NCBI GenBank assembly: GCA_015068615.1
Contig: SVKE01000003.1
Span: 1-47,282, forward strand
DNA: 47,282 bases
Source of the DNA: Oscillospiraceae bacterium
GTDB lineage: Bacteria; Bacillota; Clostridia; UBA1381; UBA9506
Direction of reading: 5' to 3'
Below, piece after piece: positions 16,403 to 23,127 of the stretch. Under the pieces are notes generated by a model that saw only the letters and a list, made by a program, of their open reading frames with translations, was not told where the DNA came from and did no database searches. Position 1 is the first letter of the stretch, and every line of letters starts with the position of its first letter. Position numbers and translations under genes: made by a program.

Positions 16403-16432
16403 GGGGCTGTAGCATTTTTCTACAGCCCCTTA
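16403..16432 (+). terminator. Terminator after clpB, with R1-end sequence
   Basis: GGGGCTGTAG and CTACAGCCCC form a perfect 10-bp stem with a T-rich loop. The stem is the same sequence as the terminal repeat of R1, so it may be a solo R1 end. The U tail is weak. Confidence 0.7.
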
Positions 16433-16567
16433 TTTTGCGGAACAATAGAATCCCATTTTTGAGGGTAGTAACATAACTGTATTATGGGGAAAATGACAAG
16501 TTTTTAACATGTTGTTGCTGTCGGGGGTCGATACAATTATGCCCTTTGGTTTATTGTGGCCGACACC

Positions 16568-16596
16568 TTGACAGATGTGTAAAAATGAGGTACAAT
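16568..16596 (+). promoter_or_regulatory. Promoter of the aconitase operon
   Basis: TTGACA (16568-16573), 17-nt spacer, TACAAT (16591-16596); GGGAGG at 16644-16649 serves the first gene. No convincing Rex operator (TTGTTAA-type palindrome) was found nearby. The rest of 16433-16659 shows only a weak hairpin (about 16530-16567). Confidence 0.85.
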
Positions 16597-16659
16597 TATG
16601 CGTGCGGGCTTTGACCCGATGACATGAATCAGTAAATAAAACCGGGAGGCGGAAATACA

Positions 16660-18588
16660 ATGGCATATACCTTAGCACAAAAAATCATCAAGGAGCATCT
16701 GGTCACCGGCGAGATGAAGGCCGGCAGCGAAATCTCCATTCGGATTGACCAAACCCTGACGCAGGATTCTACGGGCACTATGGCCTATCTCCAGCTGGAG
16801 GCAATGGGCATTGACAAGGTGAAAACCAAGCGTTCTGTGGCTTATATTGATCACAACACCATTCAGTCCGGCTTCGAAAACGCGGACGACCATAAATACA
16901 TTCAAACGGTAGCGGCCAAGCATGGTATTTATTTCTCCCGCCCCGGCAATGGCATTTGCCATCAGGTGCAGCTGGAACGTTTTGGCGTACCCGGCATGAC
17001 GCTTTTGGGCTCTGATAGCCATACCCCCACCGGTGGTGGCTTGGGCATGCTGGCCATTGGGGCCGGCGGCGTGGATGTGGCCGTTGCCATGGGCGGCGGC
17101 GCTTATTACATCACCATGCCGAAAATTTTAAACGTAAAGCTCGCCGGTAAGCTGCGCCCCTGGGCCACAGCCAAGGACGTGATTTTAACCGTGTTGCGAG
17201 AGCTCTCTGTTAAGGGCGGCGTGGGTAAAATTTTAGAATATACCGGCGAGGGAGTGAAAACCTTGTCCGTGCCGGAGCGTGCTACCATTACAAACATGGG
17301 TGCAGAGCTCGGCGCCACGACCTCTATTTTCCCCAGCGATGAGGCCACCCTTGCCTTCCTGAAGGCGCAGGGCAGAGAGGCAGATTATGTGCCGCTTTCG
17401 GCTGATGCAGACTGCGTGTATGATGAAGAAATTACGATTAACCTATCAGATATTGAACCTTTGGCCGCACAGCCTCACAGCCCGGATAACGTGCTGGAGG
17501 TCAGCAAAATCGGTAAGATTAAGGTAGATCAGGTTGCCATCGGCAGCTGCACCAACTCCTCATATACCGATATGATGAAGGTGGCCGCTGTGTTAAAGGG
17601 CAAAACCGTCCATCCGGACGTGAGCCTTGTCATTGCACCCGGCTCCAAACAGGTGCTGACCATGCTGGCACAGAATGGTGCACTGGCAGATATGGTGGCC
17701 GCCGGTGCCAGAATTTTAGAATCTGCCTGCGGTCCCTGCATTGGTATGGGACAGTCTCCCAAGACCGATGCCGTCTCCCTGCGCACCTTTAACCGCAACT
17801 TCTATGGTCGCAGCGGCACCAACTCGGCGCAGGTGTACCTTGTCAGCCCCGAAACGGCAGCCGCCAGCGCCATCACAGGTGTGCTGACCGATCCCCGAGA
17901 GCTGGGCGAGGCCCCTGTCATCCCCATGCCTGAGGCCTTTTTGGCCAATGACAACATGGTGGTTTCTCCCGCCGAGGATGGCTCCAAGGTTGAGGTTGTC
18001 CGCGGCCCGAACATCAAGCCCTTCCCCGTGAATACACCGCTTGCCGAGGTTGTTTCCGGCAAGGCTCTTATCAAGGTGGAGGACAATATTACAACAGACC
18101 ATATCATGCCCTCTAACGCAAAGCTTCTGCCCTTCCGTTCCAATGTGCCATATCTTGCAGAGTTTTGCTTAACGCCTTGCGACCCTGAATTCCCTGCGCG
18201 GGCCAAGGCAAACGGCGGTGGCTTTGTCATTGGCGGCTCTAACTATGGGCAGGGCTCCTCTCGTGAGCATGCAGCGCTGGCGCCCTTATATCTCGGCGTA
18301 AAGGCCGTGCTGGCAAAATCCTTTGCCCGCATCCATATGGCAAACCTGATTAATTCCGGCATTCTGCCTTTGGTATTTAAAAACGAAGCCGATTATGACA
18401 GCGTGGACATGATGGATGAGCTGACCATTGAGAATGCCCCTGCACAAATTGCTGCCGGAGAAGAAATTATTGTGAAGAACTTGACAAAGAATATAAAGTA
18501 TGTTACAATCTTATCTGCTTCTGACCGCCAGAAGGAGATGCTCTATGCCGGCGGTCTGATTAATTTTATCAAGATGCAGAATCAGTAA
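16660..18588 (+). CDS. acnA: Aconitate hydratase
   Basis: A 642-residue enzyme converting citrate to isocitrate through cis-aconitate. The three cluster-binding cysteines are visible: GSCTNSS (Cys297) and ESACGPCIGMG (Cys357, Cys360). Substrate-binding blocks GSDSHTPTGGGLG (near 117-129) and, in the C-terminal swivel domain, GGSNYGQGSSREHAALAP are also present. At about 640 residues it belongs to the shorter aconitase class common in Clostridia, rather than the 900-residue AcnA/IRP type; the gene symbol is a generic choice. It begins the acn-idh-rex unit with its own consensus promoter, and isocitrate dehydrogenase follows 41 bp later. No citrate synthase is in the window. Confidence 0.93.
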   Translation: MAYTLAQKIIKEHLVTGEMKAGSEISIRIDQTLTQDSTGTMAYLQLEAMGIDKVKTKRSVAYIDHNTIQSGFENADDHKYIQTVAAKHGIYFSRPGNGICHQVQLERFGVPGMTLLGSDSHTPTGGGLGMLAIGAGGVDVAVAMGGGAYYITMPKILNVKLAGKLRPWATAKDVILTVLRELSVKGGVGKILEYTGEGVKTLSVPERATITNMGAELGATTSIFPSDEATLAFLKAQGREADYVPLSADADCVYDEEITINLSDIEPLAAQPHSPDNVLEVSKIGKIKVDQVAIGSCTNSSYTDMMKVAAVLKGKTVHPDVSLVIAPGSKQVLTMLAQNGALADMVAAGARILESACGPCIGMGQSPKTDAVSLRTFNRNFYGRSGTNSAQVYLVSPETAAASAITGVLTDPRELGEAPVIPMPEAFLANDNMVVSPAEDGSKVEVVRGPNIKPFPVNTPLAEVVSGKALIKVEDNITTDHIMPSNAKLLPFRSNVPYLAEFCLTPCDPEFPARAKANGGGFVIGGSNYGQGSSREHAALAPLYLGVKAVLAKSFARIHMANLINSGILPLVFKNEADYDSVDMMDELTIENAPAQIAAGEEIIVKNLTKNIKYVTILSASDRQKEMLYAGGLINFIKMQNQ

Positions 18589-18629
18589 AAGGTATACCCT
18601 TTGCCTGCTTCTTTGAAAGGATGATAAAG

Positions 18630-19790
18630 ATGTCTGCCAGCATGGAGGCCGCAAAGGAAAAATTCGTTGCGGTGATTGAAAAGCAGCTCGCGCGCATTGA
18701 GAAAATGAAGGCGGAGAGGGAATTTATTGATTATACAACATTAGATACTATTATCATCGGCGTCTGCGGCGGCGATGGCATTGGTCCTGCCATCACGAAG
18801 GCCTCCAAGCGCATTCTGGAATTTTTGCTTGCAGATGAGCTCGAAAGCGGCAAGGTGGTTTTTAAGGATATTGAGGGCCTCACCATTGAAAACCGCGTGA
18901 AGGCCGGCAAGGCTATTCCCGATGATGTATTGACGGAGCTGAAGGCCTGTCACGTCATTTTAAAGGGTCCTACCACAACCCCCCGTGCCGGCGACCCCTG
19001 GCCGAACATTGAAAGCGCCAATGTGGCTATGCGCAAGGAGCTTGACTTGTTTGCCAACGTGCGCCCCGTCCGCGTGCCGGAGCAGGGCATAGACTGGACC
19101 TTCTTTCGGGAAAACACCGAGGGCGCTTATGCCGTAGGCAGCGAGGGTCTGCATTTTAACGAGGATCTTGCCATTGATTTTACCGTCACCACGCAAGAGG
19201 GCAGTGAGCGCATCGCCCGTGCCGCCTTTGAATATGCCAAAAAGAACGGCAAAACCCGTGTGACCGCTGTTACAAAAGCAAATGTCATTAAAACCACAGA
19301 CGGTAAGTTTTTGAATATCTGCAAAGAGGTTGCAAAGGATTATCCCGGCATTGAGTTGGATGATTGGTACATTGACATCATGACCGCCAAGCTGGTGGAT
19401 GAAAAGAGAAGAACTCAGTTCCAGGTGTTGGTGCTGCCTAATTTGTATGGTGATATTTTGACTGATGAGGCCGCTGAATTTCAGGGCGGTGTCGGCACGG
19501 CTGGTAGCTCCAATCTGGGTAAGCGCTATGCCATGTTTGAGGCCATTCACGGCTCCGCACCCCGCATGGTGGCTGAGGGTCGCGATATATATGCAGACCC
19601 CTGCAGCATGATTCGTGCGGCTGCTATGCTGCTGTCTCATATTGGCTATGGCGAAAAGGCAGAAAAGCTGGAAAAAGCGCTGGATTTCTGCATGTATCAG
19701 GAGAAAAAGCTTGTCATCACCGGCCGTGATACAGGCGCCACCGGCGAAGAATTTGCCGATTACGTGATGGAAACCATTGCGGCTCAGTAA
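18630..19790 (+). CDS. icd: Isocitrate dehydrogenase (isocitrate/isopropylmalate family)
   Basis: A 386-residue beta-decarboxylating dehydrogenase. Family blocks seen include the N-terminal GVCGGDGIGPAITKA, the substrate-phosphate region (ESANVAMRKELDLFANVRPV), the FRENTEGAYAVG loop, the metal-binding NLYGDILTDEAAEFQGGVGT block and EAIHGSAPRM. Isopropylmalate dehydrogenase is less likely because of the neighbour aconitase and the ENTEGAYAVGSEG pattern. Coenzyme choice (NAD or NADP) could not be settled by eye. An N-terminal extension of about 30 charged residues precedes the core. ATG 18630 is preferred over ATG 18621 because GAAAGG (18615-18620) is correctly spaced only to the former. Role: 2-oxoglutarate for glutamate synthesis. 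Confidence 0.9.
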   Translation: MSASMEAAKEKFVAVIEKQLARIEKMKAEREFIDYTTLDTIIIGVCGGDGIGPAITKASKRILEFLLADELESGKVVFKDIEGLTIENRVKAGKAIPDDVLTELKACHVILKGPTTTPRAGDPWPNIESANVAMRKELDLFANVRPVRVPEQGIDWTFFRENTEGAYAVGSEGLHFNEDLAIDFTVTTQEGSERIARAAFEYAKKNGKTRVTAVTKANVIKTTDGKFLNICKEVAKDYPGIELDDWYIDIMTAKLVDEKRRTQFQVLVLPNLYGDILTDEAAEFQGGVGTAGSSNLGKRYAMFEAIHGSAPRMVAEGRDIYADPCSMIRAAAMLLSHIGYGEKAEKLEKALDFCMYQEKKLVITGRDTGATGEEFADYVMETIAAQ

Positions 19791-19804
19791 AAGGAAGAAA
19801 ATCA

Positions 19805-20455
19805 ATGAATAACGAAAAGAAGGCTGTGCCCTTTGTTGTGGTTAAGCGCTTGCCCCGTTATTATCGCTATCTGGGTGAGCTGTTGCGACAGGGCGTTACG
19901 CGGATTTCCTCCGGAGAGCTCAGCGAAAAAATGGGGGTAACCGCCTCTCAGATTCGTCAGGATTTTAATTGCTTCGGCGGTTTTGGACAGCAGGGATACG
20001 GATATAACATTGAAAAGCTATATAATGAAATAGGCGCCATTTTAGGTTTGCAGCACGGCTATAAAACAATTATCATCGGTGCCGGTAATTTGGGTCATGC
20101 TCTGGCAAACCATTCTAAATTTGAAAAGCGCGGCTTCACCTTGGTGGGTATTTTTGATAAAAATCCGGATTTAATCGGTACAACCATTAACCGCATCACC
20201 GTGTCTCCCATGGAGGAGCTGGAGGAGTTCTGCAGTCGACATAAGGTGGATATTGCCATTTTGGCCCTGCCGAAATCCGCTATCGATGTGGTCGTGCCCC
20301 GGCTTGTTGGGCTGAACATCAAGGGATTGTGGAACTTTTCTTATACAGATATTGAGGTACCGCCGCACATCGCCGTGGAAAACGTGCATTTAAGCGACAG
20401 CTTAATGACACTTTCCTATCGGATTACCCAAACAAATCAGGACGGGGAGAGGTAA
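19805..20455 (+). CDS. rex: Redox-sensing transcriptional repressor Rex
   Basis: The 216-residue protein has the two Rex domains: an N-terminal winged helix (residues 1-80, with SSGELSEKMGVTASQIRQDF and the conserved FGGFGQQGYGY) and a C-terminal Rossmann NAD(H)-binding domain with GAGNLGHAL near residue 92. Rex binds operators when NADH/NAD+ is low and leaves them when NADH rises, freeing fermentation and other NADH-consuming genes. It begins 14 bp after the isocitrate dehydrogenase stop, so it is in the same operon and its level would follow that pathway. tRNA-Arg begins 14 bp after its stop codon with no promoter seen in between. Confidence 0.95.
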   Translation: MNNEKKAVPFVVVKRLPRYYRYLGELLRQGVTRISSGELSEKMGVTASQIRQDFNCFGGFGQQGYGYNIEKLYNEIGAILGLQHGYKTIIIGAGNLGHALANHSKFEKRGFTLVGIFDKNPDLIGTTINRITVSPMEELEEFCSRHKVDIAILALPKSAIDVVVPRLVGLNIKGLWNFSYTDIEVPPHIAVENVHLSDSLMTLSYRITQTNQDGER

Positions 20456-20469
20456 TCTCCCTTTCATAT

Positions 20470-20544
20470 GCGCCCGTAGCTCAGTGGATAGAGCACCGGC
20501 CTCCGGAGCCGGGAGCGTAGGTTCGACTCCTATCGGGCGTACCA
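20470..20544 (+). tRNA. tRNA-Arg (CCG anticodon)
   Basis: Complete cloverleaf starting GCGCCCGTAGCTCAGTGG, anticodon stem CCGGC/GCCGG around loop CTCCGGA, encoded CCA. Only 14 bp separate it from rex, and no promoter was seen in the gap, so it is probably processed from the acn-icd-rex transcript or driven from inside rex. Confidence 0.96.
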
Positions 20545-20581
20545 AAATCGACAAGATTCCAACGAGTCTTGTCGATTTTAC
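20545..20581 (+). terminator. Terminator after tRNA-Arg
   Basis: AAAATCGACAAGA and TCTTGTCGATTTT form a perfect 13-bp stem directly behind the tRNA 3' end. Confidence 0.87.
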
Positions 20582-20616
20582 TTATTACCTATTCACTCTT
20601 CACTTTTCCCTAAAAT
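20572..20616 (+). repeat. R3 repeat unit behind tRNA-Arg
   Basis: ACTTATTACCTATTCACT followed by CTTCACTTTTCCCTAAAA. With the adjoining GTCGATTTT of the terminator, 45 nt match the tail behind tRNA-Cys (minus strand, 12129-12173) with a single difference. Confidence 0.8.
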
Positions 20617-20755
20617 CAACCTTATCGATTTGAAGTAATAAAACCTTTATAATAAAAATGGACTACCAAAAGAGGAGATAAGAGAGAATAGAGAAAAGAC
20701 ATGGATGTTTTGCTCCGCAAAACAGAATTATAAAATATCTCTATGGTTCTGCTTT

Positions 20756-20793
20756 CCAAAAAATAGATACGACATTTGCCGTATCTATTTTTC
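20756..20793 (-). terminator. Hairpin terminator downstream of the orphan TPP riboswitch
   Basis: AAAATAGATACG and CGTATCTATTTT form a 12-bp stem with an 8-nt loop and T runs on both strands. On the minus strand it lies about 90 nt after the riboswitch. The interval 20617-20882 otherwise holds no supported gene. Confidence 0.8.
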
Positions 20794-20882
20794 ATCTTAT
20801 GATTATACACATCTAATATAATATTATCTATATATCGAATTTTAAATGAGTTTTGGCGTTAAAATTGCAATTTTTAATATTT

Positions 20883-20964
20883 TCCTACGCCGGCATTATC
20901 CGTATCAGATTCATGGATCGGAATGCACAATTCCCTATCAGCCTTTTTGAAAGTTCCCCTCATA
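20883..20964 (-). ncRNA. TPP riboswitch (THI element), degenerate and without a downstream gene
   Basis: The minus strand reads GAGGGGAAC, AGGCTGATA and, after a small hairpin (GGAAT/ATTCC), CTGATACGGATAATGCC and GGCGTAGGAAA. These follow the order and wording of the thiamine pyrophosphate aptamer (GGGG, GGCUGAGA, CUGAU...GGAUAAU.CC, GCGUAGGGA), and AATAT/ATATT can close the P1 stem. Several conserved positions differ (CTGATA for CUGAGA, GTAGGAA for GUAGGGA, weak P2), so ligand binding may be lost. Normally it would control a thiamine transporter or synthesis gene, but on this strand only a terminator (20793-20756) follows. A possible promoter TTGATA-N17-TGAAAT lies just upstream (about 20985-21015). 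Confidence 0.72.
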
Positions 20965-21039
20965 TTCAGTTTTTATTATTTCAGCACAGGCGTAAATATT
21001 TATCAAGAAAATACTTTTTACTTTAATTGCAGAAATGAA

Positions 21040-21285
21040 TTAATTTAACAATTCATCGCAAGTTGTGTTAAAAATCTTTGCTAAAACTTTTAGTTCTATA
21101 TCTGTTACAAATCTTTCACCACTTTCAATCCTTTGAACAGCATTTTTGTCAACATCGATTCCGTTAATTTGTAGTTGTTCGGCAAGAATTCTTTGCGACA
21201 TTTTGGGGATGTGTTGCTTTCTCAATGAATAAATTTTTTCTCCACATAAATTGTTTTTTCCTGAATTAGATTTATTTTTAAACAT
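21040..21285 (-). CDS. XRE-family HTH transcriptional regulator
   Basis: An 81-residue protein that is almost only a Cro/C1-type helix-turn-helix: MSQRILAEQLQINGIDVDK, then NAVQRIESGERFVTDIELKV and the closing LAKIFNTTCDELL. The start is supported by AGGAGGG 8 nt upstream. It is divergent from the lipoprotein gene at 21401, and the 115-bp space between them holds two matching 19-bp operator-like sites (separate entry). It therefore most likely represses itself and the lipoprotein gene. The region is much more AT-rich than the flanking housekeeping genes, suggesting acquisition by transfer. Confidence 0.88.
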   Translation of the reverse strand: MFKNKSNSGKNNLCGEKIYSLRKQHIPKMSQRILAEQLQINGIDVDKNAVQRIESGERFVTDIELKVLAKIFNTTCDELLN

Positions 21286-21299
21286 AAAAACCCTCCTTT

Positions 21300-21368
21300 T
21301 GACATTTAGTGCTTGACAAAACTATTTTAACATGCTATAATTCAATTAATGACATCTAGTGAATGTCA
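21300..21368 (+). promoter_or_regulatory. Lipoprotein promoter with twin operator-like sites
   Basis: TTGACA (21313-21318), 17-nt spacer, TATAAT (21336-21341) drive the plus-strand lipoprotein. Two copies of TGACATYTAGTG-N3-TGWCA-like sequence flank it: TGACATTTAGTGCTTGACA (21300-21318, overlapping the -35) and TGACATCTAGTGAATGTCA (21350-21368, just past the start). Each has TGACA/TGTCA-type arms. The left site also abuts the XRE gene's ribosome binding site. Confidence 0.75.
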
Positions 21369-21400
21369 AGTTTTCAACTAAAATAATGGAGGTCGTTGTG

Positions 21401-21802
21401 ATGAAAAAAATTATATTAATAGTATTAACGCTAATTTTGGTATTTGCATTAGCAGCTTGTGGTGCAAGCACAATAAATGATGAAAATGTAAAGGTTGCCT
21501 CAGTTGACAATACTGATGATGGTGTGACAGCAGTCAATAACAATATAGAATGGAAAGAATTTTTGAAGGAATACGAAACATGGGTTGATAAATATATAGA
21601 AATTACAAAAAAATCCAAAGCCAACCCATCCGATATGTCTATCTTATCCGACTATACAGAAATGATGAAAGAATTAACTGACTGGTCGACAAAAGCAGAG
21701 GATATGGAAAAAGCATTAAAAGATGCTTCGTCAGCAGAATTAGCAGAATATTCGGCTGAACTTGCAAGAATTGCTGCAAAAATTGCACAAGCTGCATTTT
21801 AA
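21401..21802 (+). CDS. Small secreted lipoprotein
   Basis: A 133-residue protein with a classic lipoprotein signal: MKKIILIVLTLILVFALAAC, the lipobox LAAC placing the lipidated cysteine at residue 20. The mature part is short, acidic and helical (EWKEFLKEYETWVDKYIEI, later SSAELAEYSAELARIAAKIA), reminiscent of the DUF6591 lipoproteins of Clostridia; that family name is from memory and uncertain. The start at 21401 is chosen because GGAGG lies about 8 nt upstream and the signal peptide begins there; an earlier in-frame ATG at 21359 falls inside the operator. It is controlled together with the divergent XRE gene. A terminator at 21912-21949 follows. Function unknown. Confidence 0.8.
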   Translation: MKKIILIVLTLILVFALAACGASTINDENVKVASVDNTDDGVTAVNNNIEWKEFLKEYETWVDKYIEITKKSKANPSDMSILSDYTEMMKELTDWSTKAEDMEKALKDASSAELAEYSAELARIAAKIAQAAF

Positions 21803-21911
21803 TTGGCGATTAAATTACAAAAAATAAAAAATATACCAATTTCGTGCCAGCAAAAATATTGAGCAGACGGAGTTTCTGCGTTGCATCTGTTATGCACGTG
21901 AAAAACAAAAA

Positions 21912-21949
21912 GAAACGACAATTTTCTGCGAAGATTGTCGTTTCTTTTT
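21912..21949 (+). terminator. Terminator after the lipoprotein
   Basis: GAAACGACAATTTT and AAGATTGTCGTTTC form a 14-bp stem with one G-U pair, followed by TTTTTG. The rest of 21803-22155 holds the trmO promoter and no supported gene. Confidence 0.85.
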
Positions 21950-22067
21950 GTACTCCTACTGAAACTTGTCAAGTATTTCGGACATATCCGGAAAGGATGT
22001 TCAAAAAAACATTTTGCGCAGGCGGTTCGATACTTTGATATTGCAGAGAGGAAATCATTGGTCTACC

Positions 22068-22096
22068 TTGCAAAGATATAGAAAATATGATAAAAT
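22068..22096 (+). promoter_or_regulatory. Promoter of trmO
   Basis: TTGCAA (22068-22073), 17-nt spacer, TAAAAT (22091-22096). Confidence 0.7.
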
Positions 22097-22155
22097 AAGC
22101 GCAGAATACATTTGAAGGCGCCTTTACAGGCTGATATCATAAGAGGGGTATATAC

Positions 22156-22848
22156 ATGCAGGAAGCACACAGCATGAAACCGATTGCACACATTCATACA
22201 GATTTTAAAGAAAAATTCGGCATCCCCCGCCAAAGCGGCCGGGCGGCCTCACTCACCGGTCGCATTGTGTTTTTACCTGCCTATCGCAATCCCGATGCCC
22301 TGCGCGGACTCTCTGGCTTTTCTCACATCTGGCTACTCTTTGATTTTTCAAAGTCACACCGCAGCACCTGGTCGGCTACGGTGCGGCCACCGCGACTGGG
22401 CGGTAACGAACGTGTCGGCGTATTTGCCAGCCGCTCCCCCTTCCGACCCAATCCTATCGGTCTTTCCTCCGTGCGCCTTTTGGGGATTGAAAAAACCGAA
22501 AATGAAGGGGATGTGCTGCTGGTTTCCGGCGTAGACCTTTTGGATATGACGCCGATTTACGACATCAAGCCTTATCTCCCCTTTTCAGACTGTCATCCCG
22601 ATGCGACGGGAGGATATGCGGAAAAAATGCAGGATTTCCACCTGCAGGTGGATTGTTCTGAGGCATTTTTAAAACAGCTCCCGGAGGAAAAGCGTGCCGC
22701 CCTGCTTGAATGCCTTGCAGAGGACCCCCGCCCCGCCTATCAGGATGAGCCGGAGCGCATCTACAGCATGCAGTTTGCCGGCTTTGATATTCACTTTACT
22801 GTGCATGGAGATGCCCTAAACGTAACCGGAATAGATGCAGTTGAATAA
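22156..22848 (+). CDS. trmO: tRNA (t6A37) N6-methyltransferase TrmO/TsaA family
   Basis: A 230-residue protein of the TsaA/YaeB family, a beta-barrel SAM-dependent methyltransferase that turns t6A37 into m6t6A37 in tRNAs reading ACY threonine codons. Family blocks seen: GIPRQSGRAASLTGRIVF, GLSGFSHIWLLFDF (near 54-68), VFASRSPFRPNPIGLSSVRL (near 96-115) and LDMTPIYDIKPYLPFSD (near 135-150). The length matches the bacterial enzyme including its C-terminal domain. GAGGGG 7 nt before the ATG supports the start. It is transcribed alone from the promoter at 22068 and ends 10 bp before an R1 repeat. Confidence 0.92.
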   Translation: MQEAHSMKPIAHIHTDFKEKFGIPRQSGRAASLTGRIVFLPAYRNPDALRGLSGFSHIWLLFDFSKSHRSTWSATVRPPRLGGNERVGVFASRSPFRPNPIGLSSVRLLGIEKTENEGDVLLVSGVDLLDMTPIYDIKPYLPFSDCHPDATGGYAEKMQDFHLQVDCSEAFLKQLPEEKRAALLECLAEDPRPAYQDEPERIYSMQFAGFDIHFTVHGDALNVTGIDAVE

Positions 22849-22858
22849 ACATAACAAA

Positions 22859-23118
22859 GGGGCTGTAGCAAAATGCCCAGACCGCGCAAAGCATAAAAGG
22901 CCTATAATAATGGCATATTGCAATTGGAAAGAGATTACAAGAATACAATTATAAGTGGTAAAAATGCGTTTTAAAACGATTTTTAGATTAAACCGCTTTG
23001 CACTTCGAACAAACTTCGCCTCTTGCTGTACCTCTGTACAGCTTCGGGACTCAGTTTGTCCAATCTGCGCTATTTTGCGTCTATCCCCAAAGGGGCTGCA
23101 GCGCTTTGCTGCAGCCCC
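22859..23118 (+). repeat. R1 dispersed repeat, copy 2 (260 bp)
   Basis: About 85-90 percent identical by eye to 3419-3680, in the same orientation. It starts GGGGCTGTAGCAAAA and ends in a hairpin GGGGCTGCAGC...GCTGCAGCCCC. The inverted end repeat extends outward to ATAACAAAGGGG/CCCCTTTGTTAT (22851-23126). It lies between convergent trmO and the membrane protein gene and could terminate both. Confidence 0.85.
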
Positions 23119-23127
23119 TTTGTTATT

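Noticed and set aside
16433-16659. Rex operator at the aconitase promoter
   Set aside because: AT-rich words occur, but no palindrome close to TTGTTAA-N4-TTAACAA was found.
20617-20755. Possible small RNA between tRNA-Arg and the 20756 hairpin on the plus strand
   Set aside because: TATAAT at 20648 lacks a properly spaced -35, so no transcript can be supported.
20622-20810. 62-residue reading frame on the minus strand after the TPP riboswitch
   Set aside because: It begins with a GTG without a ribosome binding site and runs through the terminator hairpin; it does not resemble a thiamine protein.
21844-22038. 64-residue reading frame after the lipoprotein
   Set aside because: It contains the terminator stem, has no ribosome binding site and no recognisable sequence.
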